From NCBI GenBank assembly GCA_944321165.1, contig CALUKE010000008.1, positions 1 to 64,000 on the forward strand: DNA of 64,000 nt, read 5' to 3'. Origin of the DNA: an uncultured Odoribacter sp. (GTDB lineage: Bacteria > Bacteroidota > Bacteroidia > Bacteroidales > Marinifilaceae). The notes below the pieces were generated by a model. It was not told where the DNA came from. It ran no database searches and saw nothing but the letters and a program-made list of their open reading frames with translations. Each line of letters starts with the position of its first letter. Positions within the stretch are counted from its first letter, which is position 1. This document shows, piece after piece, positions 45,653 through 54,737 of this stretch. The position numbers were made by a program, and so were the translations under genes.

Positions 45653-47134
45653 TCATTTGATTAATGCTGTCATAAGACCACTGAAACTGTCCCGGATCAT
45701 GTCCGATAACCACAATGGAGCCAGACCGATACCGGCGATGGCAATGATCAGGACGATGACGGCAAATCTTTCGTACCAAACAGCGTCAGTCAGCTGGAAG
45801 TGGTGTTCGTTGACCACTTTCCCATATAGCAGTTTCCCGACTACCCGCAGGATATAGACGGCTGTGATGACGATAGAGGTGCAGGCAATGATCGTCATGA
45901 CCCGGTGGAAAAGATCTGCGTGCTGGAAGGATCCGACAAAGATGGTCATTTCGGCGACAAAGCCGCTGAGTCCCGGAAGACCCAGTGAGGCCAAACCGGC
46001 GATGACGTAACAAACTCCCAGGAAAGGAATGATTTTCATCAGTCCTCCCATTTCCCGGATGTCCCGGGTGTGCGTTCTCCCGTAGATCATACCGATCAGG
46101 GCGAAAAAGAGTGCGGTCATCAGTCCGTGACTCAACATCTGCATGACAGCTCCTGTCATGGCTGTTTGGTTGAGCATCAGAATGGCAAACAGTACCAAAC
46201 CGCAGTGGCTGACGGAAGAGTAGGCATTGATGTATTTCAGGTCGGTCTGTACAATGGCGGAATAAGCTCCGTATACGACACTGATGCCGGTCAGGAGGAT
46301 GAATATCCAGGCTAATTCATGGGCTGCTTCCGGCATGAGATAGATGGCTACCCGGAAGCAACCGTATCCTCCCAGTTTCATCAGAACGCCGGCATGCAGC
46401 ATGGAAACGGCTGTCGGAGCGGAGGCGTGACCGTCGGGACTCCAGGTGTGAAATGGAAACAGGGCTCCCAATACTCCGAAACCGATAAAGGTCAACGGGA
46501 AAAACCAGCGTTGCATTTCTACGGGGATGTATTGTTGGGCTATTTCCAGAATATTCATGCTTGAACCGCCGGCATTGAAATAAATGCCCAAAATGCCGAC
46601 CAGCAGCAGGGCAGAGCCCCCCATCAGCATCAGGGTCAGTTTCATGGCGGCGTATTCTTTTTTACCGGTACCCCAGACTCCGATCAGCAGATACATCGGA
46701 ATGAGGGCGATCTCGTAGAACATAAACATCGTGAAGAGGTCCGTGGAAATGAAGAAACCGAACACTCCAATGCTCAGCAGGCAGAACCAGATGAAATATT
46801 CCTTGGGAAGCAGTTCTATTTTCCAGGAAGTAAAGATACCGGTGAATACGATGATGGATGAAAGCAGCAGCATGGCGACAGAGATACCGTCTACTCCGAC
46901 TGAGTAATGGATGTGGAGAGGGGCATACCAGGTTGAGCTGGCCTTGAAGAGCATGTCTGCCGTATTTCCAAGACTTCTTTCTCCCAGATACAGACTGGTC
47001 AGGGTGATGGCCAGCAGTAGCAGCAGGGAGGCCCCCGTTGCACATATCGTACGGATTTGTTTGATATTGGAGGAGATCAGCAGCGCACCCAACATCAGTA
47101 CCGGGATCAGAACGAATAAGGATAAGAAATTCAT
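45653..47134 (-). CDS. nuoM: NADH-quinone oxidoreductase subunit M
   Basis: This 493-residue antiporter-like proton-pumping subunit has about 14 helices. The key charged segments are visible: MFYEIALIPMYLLIGVWG (Glu of helix 5), FPFHTWSPDGHASAPTAVSM and DLKYINAYSSVSHCGLVLFA (Lys of helix 8). It sits between nuoL (26 bases upstream) and nuoN. There is no sign of frameshift or truncation. Confidence 0.97.
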   Translation of the reverse strand: MNFLSLFVLIPVLMLGALLISSNIKQIRTICATGASLLLLLAITLTSLYLGERSLGNTADMLFKASSTWYAPLHIHYSVGVDGISVAMLLLSSIIVFTGIFTSWKIELLPKEYFIWFCLLSIGVFGFFISTDLFTMFMFYEIALIPMYLLIGVWGTGKKEYAAMKLTLMLMGGSALLLVGILGIYFNAGGSSMNILEIAQQYIPVEMQRWFFPLTFIGFGVLGALFPFHTWSPDGHASAPTAVSMLHAGVLMKLGGYGCFRVAIYLMPEAAHELAWIFILLTGISVVYGAYSAIVQTDLKYINAYSSVSHCGLVLFAILMLNQTAMTGAVMQMLSHGLMTALFFALIGMIYGRTHTRDIREMGGLMKIIPFLGVCYVIAGLASLGLPGLSGFVAEMTIFVGSFQHADLFHRVMTIIACTSIVITAVYILRVVGKLLYGKVVNEHHFQLTDAVWYERFAVIVLIIAIAGIGLAPLWLSDMIRDSFSGLMTALIK

Positions 47135-47160
47135 AATATTCGATTTAACAGTCTAAATTC

Positions 47161-49062
47161 TTATATTAATACTACCAATAAAACAATCAACAGCGTTCCG
47201 AGCAGGAATACAAAGGCATATTGCTGGATTTGTCCGGATTGGAATCCCCGGATCGCGTAGGAAATCCGTTGCGATACGTAAGCCATTCCGTTCAAGGCTC
47301 CATCGATGATGTGCCGGTCGAACCAGGCAATGGGGCGGGAAACACAGTTGAATATAATACGTTTGGTGATGAACAGATAAAATTCATCGATATAAAACCG
47401 GTGATAAGCCGCTTTGTGAAACTGTGGGTACATGTGCATCAGCCGATCGGGGATATCGCATCTGGACTTGTAAAAGAATGCGGCTACTCCAATGGCGATG
47501 AGAGCGATGACAATGCTGGCGGTGGCAACTCCCCAGTTCAGGTGGATGTTGTAGACCAGTCCGTCGCTACTTACAAAATGTCCGAATGGAATGAAACCGG
47601 CCAGCACGGTAATACCTGCCAGAATCATCAAGGGGATTGTCATTGATTTGGGCGCTTCGTGGGGCGTGTGTTCATGTGTTGCCGGAGTTCCCCAGAAGAT
47701 GTTGTAATAGAGGCGGAACATATAGAATGCGGTGAGGCCGGCAATGAAACTCATCAGAATACCGAAGTTCGGATGGAATTCGAAAGCGGCCGTCAGGATT
47801 TCGTCTTTACTGAAGAAACCGGAGAAGGGGGGAATGCCGGATATGGCCAGACAGGCAATCAGGAAGGTGATGTGCGTGTAAGGCATGTATTTTCGCAGAC
47901 CTCCCATATGGCTCATTTCGTTGCTGCCGATGGTATGGATGATGGCTCCGGCGCAGAGAAAAAGCAGGGCTTTGAACATGGCGTGGGTAAACAGGTGGAA
48001 CATCGAAGCCATATAGCCGAGTCCCTGGTGGCCGCCCATACCCGATACGCCGAGGGCTACCATCATAAAGCCGATCTGTGAAATGGTGGAAAATGCCAAT
48101 ACCCGTTTGATGTCGGTCTGTACGCAGGCAACGACTGCCGCATACAGGGAGGTAAAGGCTCCGACATAACCGATGCCGATAAGTACATCCGGGGCTGCAC
48201 TGACATATACTGGGAAAAGACGTGCCACCAGGTATACGCCGGCAACCACCATGGTGGCTGCGTGGATCAGGGCCGATACGGGAGTTGGACCTTCCATGGC
48301 ATCCGGGAGCCAGATATGCAGCGGGAACATGGCCGATTTACCGGCACCGCCGATAAAGATCAGGACCAATGCCCAACTGATGACCGATCCGCCCAGAAAG
48401 GTTACTCCAGCGGCTCCGGCAAAGATGGCGGAATTGCCGGATGTCAGCGCTTCGAAATCGAATGTCTGTGTGAAATAGGACAGCAGCAGTATCCCCAGCA
48501 AAAAGCCCAGGTCAGCAAAACGGGTGACGATGAAAGCTTTCTTGGATGCGGCGATGGCTGCCGGTTTGGTGTAATAAAAACCGATCAGCAGGTAGGACGA
48601 AACACCTACCAGCTCCCAGAAAATATACATCTGAAAAATATTGGGTGCCACGACCAATCCCAACATGGAAAAGGTAAACAGCGACAAGAAGGCATAATAA
48701 CGCTGAAAACCGCGTTCGCCCTTCATATACCCCAGGCTGTAGATATGTACCATCAGGGAGACGGTGGTAATGACAACCAGCATCATGACCGAAATCGGAT
48801 CGAGCAAAATGCCGAGATCGATGTGCAGGGTTTCCGTAAAATGCAACCATTCGAAATGTACCGGTAGCTGTCTGGCAAAAATCCCGTCGATTCGGGGCAT
48901 GGTGAAATAAAATCCCGCCGTGGTATAAGCCAAAAGCGTTGTTATGGCCAACGAGAGACTGCCGATGTAACTGGCGGTGTTCGGACGGAGTTTCATCCCG
49001 AATAGTCCGAGCCCCACAAAGGTCAGCATCGGAAGTAAAAGGATCAATATTGTATATTCCAT
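47161..49062 (-). CDS. nuoL: NADH-quinone oxidoreductase subunit L
   Basis: This is the distal antiporter-like subunit, which carries the long lateral helix that runs along the membrane arm. It has 633 residues and about 16 helices. Signatures include FWELVGVSSYLLIGFYYTKP, MFPLHIWLPDAMEGPTPVSA, DIKRVLAFSTISQIGFMMVA and GIPPFSGFFSKDEIL. The C-terminal anchor after the lateral helix ends in hydrophobic sequence. It starts ten bases downstream of nuoK. Confidence 0.97.
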   Translation of the reverse strand: MEYTILILLLPMLTFVGLGLFGMKLRPNTASYIGSLSLAITTLLAYTTAGFYFTMPRIDGIFARQLPVHFEWLHFTETLHIDLGILLDPISVMMLVVITTVSLMVHIYSLGYMKGERGFQRYYAFLSLFTFSMLGLVVAPNIFQMYIFWELVGVSSYLLIGFYYTKPAAIAASKKAFIVTRFADLGFLLGILLLSYFTQTFDFEALTSGNSAIFAGAAGVTFLGGSVISWALVLIFIGGAGKSAMFPLHIWLPDAMEGPTPVSALIHAATMVVAGVYLVARLFPVYVSAAPDVLIGIGYVGAFTSLYAAVVACVQTDIKRVLAFSTISQIGFMMVALGVSGMGGHQGLGYMASMFHLFTHAMFKALLFLCAGAIIHTIGSNEMSHMGGLRKYMPYTHITFLIACLAISGIPPFSGFFSKDEILTAAFEFHPNFGILMSFIAGLTAFYMFRLYYNIFWGTPATHEHTPHEAPKSMTIPLMILAGITVLAGFIPFGHFVSSDGLVYNIHLNWGVATASIVIALIAIGVAAFFYKSRCDIPDRLMHMYPQFHKAAYHRFYIDEFYLFITKRIIFNCVSRPIAWFDRHIIDGALNGMAYVSQRISYAIRGFQSGQIQQYAFVFLLGTLLIVLLVVLI

Positions 49063-49072
49063 AAGTTGAATT

Positions 49073-49384
49073 TTAGTCTTTCAGTTTATTTAAATTCTTC
49101 ACCTGAATATTCCGGATGTTCCGGTAGATATTGATGATGATGGCGATGGCGACTGCCGTTTCGCAGGCCGATATACCGATTGCAAACAGGGTGAAGAAAA
49201 AACCTTCCATCTGATCCGGATACAAAAAGCGGTTAAAGGCCACAAAGTTGATGTCTACAGAATTGAGAATCAATTCGATGGAGATCAGTACCGCCAACAG
49301 ATTCCGGCGTGTAATGAAGCCGTAGATTCCGGCGAAAAACATGATCGTACTGATCACCAGATAATATTCCATTGTTATTTCCAT
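49073..49384 (-). CDS. nuoK: NADH-quinone oxidoreductase subunit K
   Basis: This small three-helix membrane subunit has up to 103 residues. The start MEITMEYYLVISTIMFFAGI contains a second Met at 49372 that matches the usual NuoK start better, so the true protein may be 99 residues. Helix 2 has the conserved Glu in LAVLISIELILNSVDINFVA and helix 3 the Glu in ISACETAVAIAIIINIYR, both needed for proton transfer. It lies 12 bases after nuoJ. Confidence 0.96.
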   Translation of the reverse strand: MEITMEYYLVISTIMFFAGIYGFITRRNLLAVLISIELILNSVDINFVAFNRFLYPDQMEGFFFTLFAIGISACETAVAIAIIINIYRNIRNIQVKNLNKLKD

Positions 49385-49396
49385 ACGATTCGCTTT

Positions 49397-49906
49397 TTAA
49401 CGTTTCCGGGCGATCAGGATTCCCCCGATGATACATGCTAACAATAATACACTGATAAGTTCGAACGGTAACAGATACTGGTATTTTTCTGTTCCCATCA
49501 AGGCTGTTCCGATGACTTTTTGGTTGAGCTCTCCCGGAACGAAATGCGATACCGGGAACGAGTGGGTCATTGTGATAAAGATACAGATGGCGGCACCTCC
49601 GATGGCGGCCAGAATACCGGCGAAGAATTTACTGTTCTTGATTTTTTCAACTTTCTGACTGTCGGAGCTTGTCAGAAGAATGGAGAATACATACAGTACG
49701 ATGATACCTCCGGCATAGACGGTCAGCTGTACAGCTCCCAGAAAGGAATAGTTTAACTCAAAGTATATTCCTGCGGTGGCGAACAATACGAACAGCAGAT
49801 AGGTGGCCGAGCGTAAAATCCGCTTGGTGGTAACGGTCAGAATGGAAAAGATGACAATCACTGTTGCCAAAAATAAAAAGACCACTTGTGGTAGTGTTAT
49901 ACTCAT
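49397..49906 (-). CDS. nuoJ: NADH-quinone oxidoreductase subunit J
   Basis: This five-helix membrane subunit of 169 residues belongs to the E-channel of complex I. Features are LRSATYLLFVLFATAGIYFE, then LNYSFLGAVQLTVYAGGIIV (the pi-bulge helix) and LYVFSILLTS. The end LLLACIIGGILIARKR is standard. It sits 21 bases after nuoI. Confidence 0.95.
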   Translation of the reverse strand: MSITLPQVVFLFLATVIVIFSILTVTTKRILRSATYLLFVLFATAGIYFELNYSFLGAVQLTVYAGGIIVLYVFSILLTSSDSQKVEKIKNSKFFAGILAAIGGAAICIFITMTHSFPVSHFVPGELNQKVIGTALMGTEKYQYLLPFELISVLLLACIIGGILIARKR

Positions 49907-49927
49907 ATCTTTTCGTTTATAGAGTTC

Positions 49928-50422
49928 TTAATTCGATTTACCGGTTGTTTCCGCTTTGTTTTCTTCCAGATGGGAGCCTTCATGATTCAGCTGGAGTATC
50001 AATTTTTCACGAGTGAAAACGGCATGTTCGAAGGTCGGCACGAAGGCGATCGCCTGGTGTGGACAGCTCCGGACGCAGAGTTGGCAATAGAGACAACTGC
50101 CATGATCGTACATATAACGGGTCAATACCTTTTTCTTTTTGCCGTCTTCTGTCGTGATCATCTCCGATTCGACATGAATGGTGTCGTTGGGACAATTCAT
50201 TTCACAGATTCCGCAAGCTACGCAGTGATGTTCGTTTTTTTCGTTGTGCAGCATGATCAGTTCTCCCCGGAAGCGGTCGAACATTTTCAGATGAGCCCGG
50301 TTTTCCGGATATTTTTCAGTCGTTTTGGGAGTGAAAAATTCGCGGAGGGTGATGCTCATTCCTTTCAGCAGAGAGCCCAGACCGTTGAAAAATGAACTGA
50401 AATATTCTTGTGTACTTCTCAT
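49928..50422 (-). CDS. nuoI: NADH-quinone oxidoreductase subunit I (2x 4Fe-4S)
   Basis: The 164-residue ferredoxin-like subunit carries electrons through clusters N6a and N6b toward the quinone site. Both cluster motifs are complete: CVACGICEMNCP and CLYCQLCVRSCP. The N-terminal amphipathic helices (LGSLLKGMSITLREFFTPK) anchor it on the membrane arm. It lies six bases after nuoH. Confidence 0.97.
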   Translation of the reverse strand: MRSTQEYFSSFFNGLGSLLKGMSITLREFFTPKTTEKYPENRAHLKMFDRFRGELIMLHNEKNEHHCVACGICEMNCPNDTIHVESEMITTEDGKKKKVLTRYMYDHGSCLYCQLCVRSCPHQAIAFVPTFEHAVFTREKLILQLNHEGSHLEENKAETTGKSN

Positions 50423-50428
50423 AGCTCT

Positions 50429-51505
50429 TTAAAAATGCAATTTAAATACGACGATAAAAACCATCAGGAACAGGTTACACAGATTGATGGGTAACAGATA
50501 TTTCCATTCCAGGGTCAGCAATTGGTCGATTCGCAGACGGGGAAAGGTCCACTTGAACCACATGATGATGAAAACCATGACGGCACTTTTCCCCAGGAAC
50601 CAGAGAATCGGTGGAATGTAATCCATGATGGCGTTGAAAGACTCCCATCCCGGGATATGCAACGGCATCCAGCCTCCCCAGAAAAGGGTGGTGGCGACGG
50701 CAGCTACGATGAACATGTTGACGAATTCGGCTACATAGAAGAAACCGAAATGCATACCTGAATATTCGGTGTGGTATCCTGCCGTCAGTTCCGATTCGGC
50801 TTCCGGCAAGTCGAAGGGACCCCGGTTGGTTTCTGCTGTCCCGGCGATCAGATAGATCACGAAAGCAATGAAAGCCGGGATGTGTCCTTTAAAGATAAAC
50901 CAGCCGTCGGCCTGGCTTTCGACAATCGTGGAAAGTTGCATGCTGCCGGTCAGTACGACCATGGTCAAAATGGACAGGCCGATTGACAGTTCGTAGCTGA
51001 TCATCTGGGCACCGCTTCGCATGGCACCGATCAGCGAGAATTTGTTGTTACTGGCCCATCCTGCCAGCAGGATGCCTACGATACCGATGGAAGAGACCGC
51101 GATCAAAAAGAAAATACCTACGTTAAAATCAATGATTTCCAATCCTTTGGCGAATGGGATACAGCTGAATGCCAGCAACGAGGCGATAATTACGATATAA
51201 GGGGCCAGGTTGAACAGAAAACGGTCTACATGGTTGATTTCGATGATCTCTTTGATCAGCATCTTGATCATATCGGTGACGGTTTGTACCATTCCATAAG
51301 GTCCTACCCGGTTCGGTCCCAGACGGCATTGGAAGAAAGCACAGACTTTCCGTTCCGCATAGATCAGCCCGAGCGCCATGACCGCATAAGCGACCAGCAG
51401 ACATATTCCGACCAATACGAATTCAGTGGCGTTAACCAAAGGAGCGGGTAAAAGCTGACGTAACATTTCGTCTACCCATTGTGTGACTACTGTAAAATCA
51501 AACAT
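50429..51505 (-). CDS. nuoH: NADH-quinone oxidoreductase subunit H
   Basis: This 358-residue membrane subunit of about eight helices forms the quinone chamber with NuoB and NuoD. Family signatures are visible: [57 protein letters not shown] and the following [11 protein letters not shown]. The ATG at 51505 is chosen; a TTG two codons upstream is possible. It follows nuoCD by 22 bases. Confidence 0.97.
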   Translation of the reverse strand: MFDFTVVTQWVDEMLRQLLPAPLVNATEFVLVGICLLVAYAVMALGLIYAERKVCAFFQCRLGPNRVGPYGMVQTVTDMIKMLIKEIIEINHVDRFLFNLAPYIVIIASLLAFSCIPFAKGLEIIDFNVGIFFLIAVSSIGIVGILLAGWASNNKFSLIGAMRSGAQMISYELSIGLSILTMVVLTGSMQLSTIVESQADGWFIFKGHIPAFIAFVIYLIAGTAETNRGPFDLPEAESELTAGYHTEYSGMHFGFFYVAEFVNMFIVAAVATTLFWGGWMPLHIPGWESFNAIMDYIPPILWFLGKSAVMVFIIMWFKWTFPRLRIDQLLTLEWKYLLPINLCNLFLMVFIVVFKLHF

Positions 51506-51527
51506 ATCCAATTATTTCATTTATCAA

Positions 51528-53150
51528 TCATCTGTCAATATCAGGAACGACATAATCGAGTGAGCCTCCGATGGCAATCAGGTCCGCAATTTTATTGTGG
51601 CTGGCGAGCAGATCGACAACAGATACCAGCGGTAATCCCGGTGAACGGAATTTTAACCGGTATGGGTATTTGTCTCCGTGGCTCTCGATGTAAACGCCGA
51701 ATTCTCCGCGGGCCGCTTCTACGCTTTTATAATATTGGCCTTCCGGAAGTTTTATGACCGGTTTGGTCTTGACGGCATATTCTCCTGCGGGGATATTGTC
51801 GACCAGCTGTTCCAGGATGTGGAGCGACTCTTCGATTTCCTTCATCCGGACCATGTAGCGGTTAAAGGTATCGCCGTGGTCGTAGGTGATTTCTTTAAAG
51901 TCGACCCGGTCATAAACCCCGTAGGGGTGAACTTTGCGGACATCGCATTTCCAGCCGGAAGCCCGTCCGGAAGGTCCGGTCACTCCATAGGAAATGGCAT
52001 CTTCGAGCGACAGGATCCCGATGTTTTTCATACGCTGTTGGGCAATGACATTGCCGGTAAATACCCCGTGATATTCTTTTAACATGGGGGGTAAATATCG
52101 GATGAAATCCTTGATTCTTTTGACCAGGTTCGGGTGGATGTCTGCCATCACTCCTCCGATGCAGTTGTAATTCTGAATCAGGCGGCCGCCGCAGGTCTCT
52201 TCGAAAATGTCCAGGATTTTTTCCCGATCGCGGAAACCGTAGAAGAAGGCAGTCAGCGCCCCCAGGTCCATACAGAAGGTCGACCAGAACAGCAAATGAG
52301 AAGCTATACGGGTCAGTTCATCCATGATGGTACGGATGTAAAGGGCTCGTTCGGGAATTTCCAGTCCGAGGGCTTCTTCGATACACATGCAGAGGGCATG
52401 TCGGTTCATGTGGGCGGAGAGATAGTCCAGTCGGTCGGTCAAGGCCAGGGTTTGCGGATAAGTCAGGCTTTCGCACATTTTTTCGATGCCCCGGTGGATG
52501 TATCCGCAGTTGACGTCTACCTTTTTTACGATTTCTCCTTCCAGGGATACCCGGAAACGGAGTACTCCGTGGGTAGCCGGGTGTTGAGGACCGATGTTTA
52601 CCACGTATTCGTCGTCTTCGAAGATGACATTTGTTTTTTCCTCTACGGTACCGGACTGGGTTAATGCCAAGGTCTGGGTGGCATCCGGACTGCTTTCGCT
52701 GTCCAGCCGTACCGGATTGATCCGTTCGTCCGGATCATAGTCTTTGCGGAAGGGATAGCCGACCCAGTCGTTTCGTAAAAACAGACGTCGCATGTCCGGG
52801 TGGTTGATGAAGCGGATACCGAAAAAACCGAATACTTCCCGTTCGTTCAGATTGGCTGTTGCCCAGATGTCGGAGACTGTCGGCAATTCCGGATTTTCCC
52901 GGTTGGGAGTTTCCATGCGCAGGGTCAACTCATGCTTCAAGCGGGTTGAGCGCAGGTGATATATGACTCCCAGTGTTTCTCCCCAGTCCATCCCGGTCAT
53001 GCATACCAGAAAATCGAATGCCAAATCCGGGTCGTCGTGCAGGTGTCGGGCCAGATCGTGGAAAAAGATCGGGGGAACGCTTACAAACAGCATACCATGC
53101 TTTTCTTCAATGGTAGCTTCCGGTACAATATTTAATATCTTCTCTTTCAT
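51528..53150 (-). CDS. nuoCD: NADH-quinone oxidoreductase subunits C and D, fused
   Basis: This 540-residue fusion has NuoC at residues about 1-150 ([33 protein letters not shown], then the C-terminal [17 protein letters not shown]) and NuoD from about 175. NuoD starts at [20 protein letters not shown] and contains [38 protein letters not shown] and the end DYVVPDIDR. NuoD lines the quinone pocket. The fusion is found in several lineages, including Bacteroidota and enterics. Its start overlaps nuoB by four bases. Confidence 0.97.
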   Translation of the reverse strand: MKEKILNIVPEATIEEKHGMLFVSVPPIFFHDLARHLHDDPDLAFDFLVCMTGMDWGETLGVIYHLRSTRLKHELTLRMETPNRENPELPTVSDIWATANLNEREVFGFFGIRFINHPDMRRLFLRNDWVGYPFRKDYDPDERINPVRLDSESSPDATQTLALTQSGTVEEKTNVIFEDDEYVVNIGPQHPATHGVLRFRVSLEGEIVKKVDVNCGYIHRGIEKMCESLTYPQTLALTDRLDYLSAHMNRHALCMCIEEALGLEIPERALYIRTIMDELTRIASHLLFWSTFCMDLGALTAFFYGFRDREKILDIFEETCGGRLIQNYNCIGGVMADIHPNLVKRIKDFIRYLPPMLKEYHGVFTGNVIAQQRMKNIGILSLEDAISYGVTGPSGRASGWKCDVRKVHPYGVYDRVDFKEITYDHGDTFNRYMVRMKEIEESLHILEQLVDNIPAGEYAVKTKPVIKLPEGQYYKSVEAARGEFGVYIESHGDKYPYRLKFRSPGLPLVSVVDLLASHNKIADLIAIGGSLDYVVPDIDR

Positions 53151-53752
53151 AGACTGTTTGCATTACTTGGCTCAGTGGTTTCGTTGAGAGAATCGGGTGG
53201 GTTCTGTTGTTTGTTCACTCCTCCCAGGAATTTCTCGACTTTTATCTTACGCTGCAATTGCATCATGCCGTAAAGCAGGGATTCGGGACGGGGTGGGCAC
53301 CCCGGAACGTATACATCCACTGGCAGTATTTGATTGACCCCTTTCACCACATGATAGGATTTCTTGAACGGTCCTCCGGAAATGGCACAGCCTCCCATGG
53401 CAATTACGTATTTGGGCTCCGCCATCTGGTCGTATAGACGCCGCAAAACCGGAGCCATTTTGTGAACGATGGTGCCGGCGACGATGATGACATCGGCCTG
53501 CCGGGGACTGGCCCGGGTTACTTCAAACCCGAAACGGGCGAAATCGTAACGTGCCGCCCCCACCGCCATGAATTCGATTCCGCAGCAGCTGGTGGCAAAA
53601 GTAAGCGGCCATACGGAGTTGGAACGTCCCCAGTTGATGAGATCGTCCAGACATCCCATAATGACATTGGTTCCGTTGGCCCGGAGTTGTTCGAGGTATT
53701 CATTGTCTTTGAAATCCTCATATTTCATGGATTTTATTTGAGGTTTTTTCAT
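53147..53752 (-). CDS. nuoB: NADH-quinone oxidoreductase subunit B
   Basis: This 201-residue subunit binds the terminal cluster N2, which donates electrons to quinone. The Cys ligands are in [20 protein letters not shown], in [11 protein letters not shown] and in [17 protein letters not shown]. The C-terminal ~35 residues ([20 protein letters not shown]) are polar and variable, beyond the conserved core. It lies 23 bases after nuoA. Confidence 0.97.
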   Translation of the reverse strand: MKKPQIKSMKYEDFKDNEYLEQLRANGTNVIMGCLDDLINWGRSNSVWPLTFATSCCGIEFMAVGAARYDFARFGFEVTRASPRQADVIIVAGTIVHKMAPVLRRLYDQMAEPKYVIAMGGCAISGGPFKKSYHVVKGVNQILPVDVYVPGCPPRPESLLYGMMQLQRKIKVEKFLGGVNKQQNPPDSLNETTEPSNANSL

Positions 53753-53775
53753 GCTTTTTTTTCATTTTCACTTTT

Positions 53776-54126
53776 TTATTTCCATTCAAGTGCTCCTTTT
53801 CTCCAGGCATAAGCTAAGCCCAGTATCAGGATGACCATGAAAAATAATATGTTGATCAGACCGTCAATCCCGGCGTCCTGAACCGTAACGGCCCACGGGA
53901 AAAGGAATACGGCTTCTACATCAAACATTAAAAACAGGATGGCGAATAGATAATAACCTGCTTTGAACTGCATCCAGGAGTGGCCACGGGTCGGAATACC
54001 GCATTCGTAAGCTTCTCCTTTCTGACGATTGAATGAACGAGGAGAAATAATTCGGGCAACACCGAGAGCGATTCCTACCAAAGCGATCGCCGTAAGAATA
54101 ACGACAATTAATAAAGTCAGATTCAT
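53776..54126 (-). CDS. nuoA: NADH-quinone oxidoreductase subunit A
   Basis: This three-helix membrane subunit of 116 residues has the conserved loop QKGEAYECGIPTRGHSWMQF (Cys-Gly) and the second helix YYLFAILFLMFDVEAVFLFP with its acidic pair, followed by WAVTV. It is the first gene of the minus-strand complex I operon. The 88-base gap upstream (54127-54214) has no exact TAnnTTTG box, so the promoter may lie farther up or be atypical. Confidence 0.96.
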   Translation of the reverse strand: MNLTLLIVVILTAIALVGIALGVARIISPRSFNRQKGEAYECGIPTRGHSWMQFKAGYYLFAILFLMFDVEAVFLFPWAVTVQDAGIDGLINILFFMVILILGLAYAWRKGALEWK

Positions 54127-54214
54127 ATGGAATATGTTTTTATAATTACCTAAAAACTAATATATTACCTCCTTTTTGAAAAGAGGGTTTTGCATGTTCG
54201 GTCGATATGTTTTT

Positions 54215-54583
54215 TCAAATAACGATTTTTTGCAGCGCATAGACATAATAGTCGATGGACGCTCGTCCCTTTAGGACTGATGCTGTGGCGACAGTGCCCT
54301 GCTGCGGATTTTCAATCGATTTGGCATCATCATACCGAAGCCCGTAGAACAGTCTGGAAAAGACTTTCTTATCTAAATTGGTATGTGTGATTTCTTCTGT
54401 CAGATCTCCTCCCTGAACATGTAGAAAAGAGATGAGAGAGTTCAATACATTGGTGGTAGTATTGATGAAGGTGGTGTGAATTGTCTGGTGGGTATAACGG
54501 GCCTTTACATCTTGGGGCGAGCAGTTTTCAGAAAAACAGCTTCCCAGCACCACCCATAATATGATCCATTTAATAATTTTCAC
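54215..54583 (-). CDS. orphan lipoprotein upstream of the nuo operon
   Basis: This 122-residue protein is not recognised. Starting at the GTG at 54583 gives a lipoprotein signal, MKIIKWIILWVVLGSC (Cys16), followed by SENCSPQDVKARY. An in-frame TTG at 54613 overlaps the promoter box at 54603-54610, so the GTG is the likelier start. The rest is a small, mostly polar domain (TNVLNSLISFLHVQGGDLTE, YYVYALQKIVI) with no motif I know. It is divergent from the SF1 helicase and reads toward nuoA, 88 bases away. Confidence 0.6.
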   Translation of the reverse strand: MKIIKWIILWVVLGSCFSENCSPQDVKARYTHQTIHTTFINTTTNVLNSLISFLHVQGGDLTEEITHTNLDKKVFSRLFYGLRYDDAKSIENPQQGTVATASVLKGRASIDYYVYALQKIVI

Positions 54584-54602
54584 ACTCTTTTCTTTGAACG
54601 CG

Positions 54603-54610
54603 CAAATGTA
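54603..54610 (-). promoter_or_regulatory. -7 promoter box (TACATTTG) for the orphan lipoprotein
   Basis: An exact TAnnTTTG element on the minus strand, 19 bases before the GTG start at 54583. It decides the start, since the alternative TTG at 54613 lies across the box. Confidence 0.5.
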
Positions 54611-54678
54611 CAATTAAATTTTGTGGATTGTGTCACAATTTATATTAAAAAAATCTGAATTAATTGTCCATATTCCCT

Positions 54679-54686
54679 TACCTTTG
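54679..54686 (+). promoter_or_regulatory. -7 promoter box (TACCTTTG) for the SF1 helicase
   Basis: An exact TAnnTTTG element about 50 bases before the ATG at 54738. It excludes the longer in-frame start at 54621. Confidence 0.5.
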
Positions 54687-54737
54687 CCTGCGTATCGGCT
54701 GTATTTTGTCCGATTCCGAAACGTTAAGTCGAAAGGA

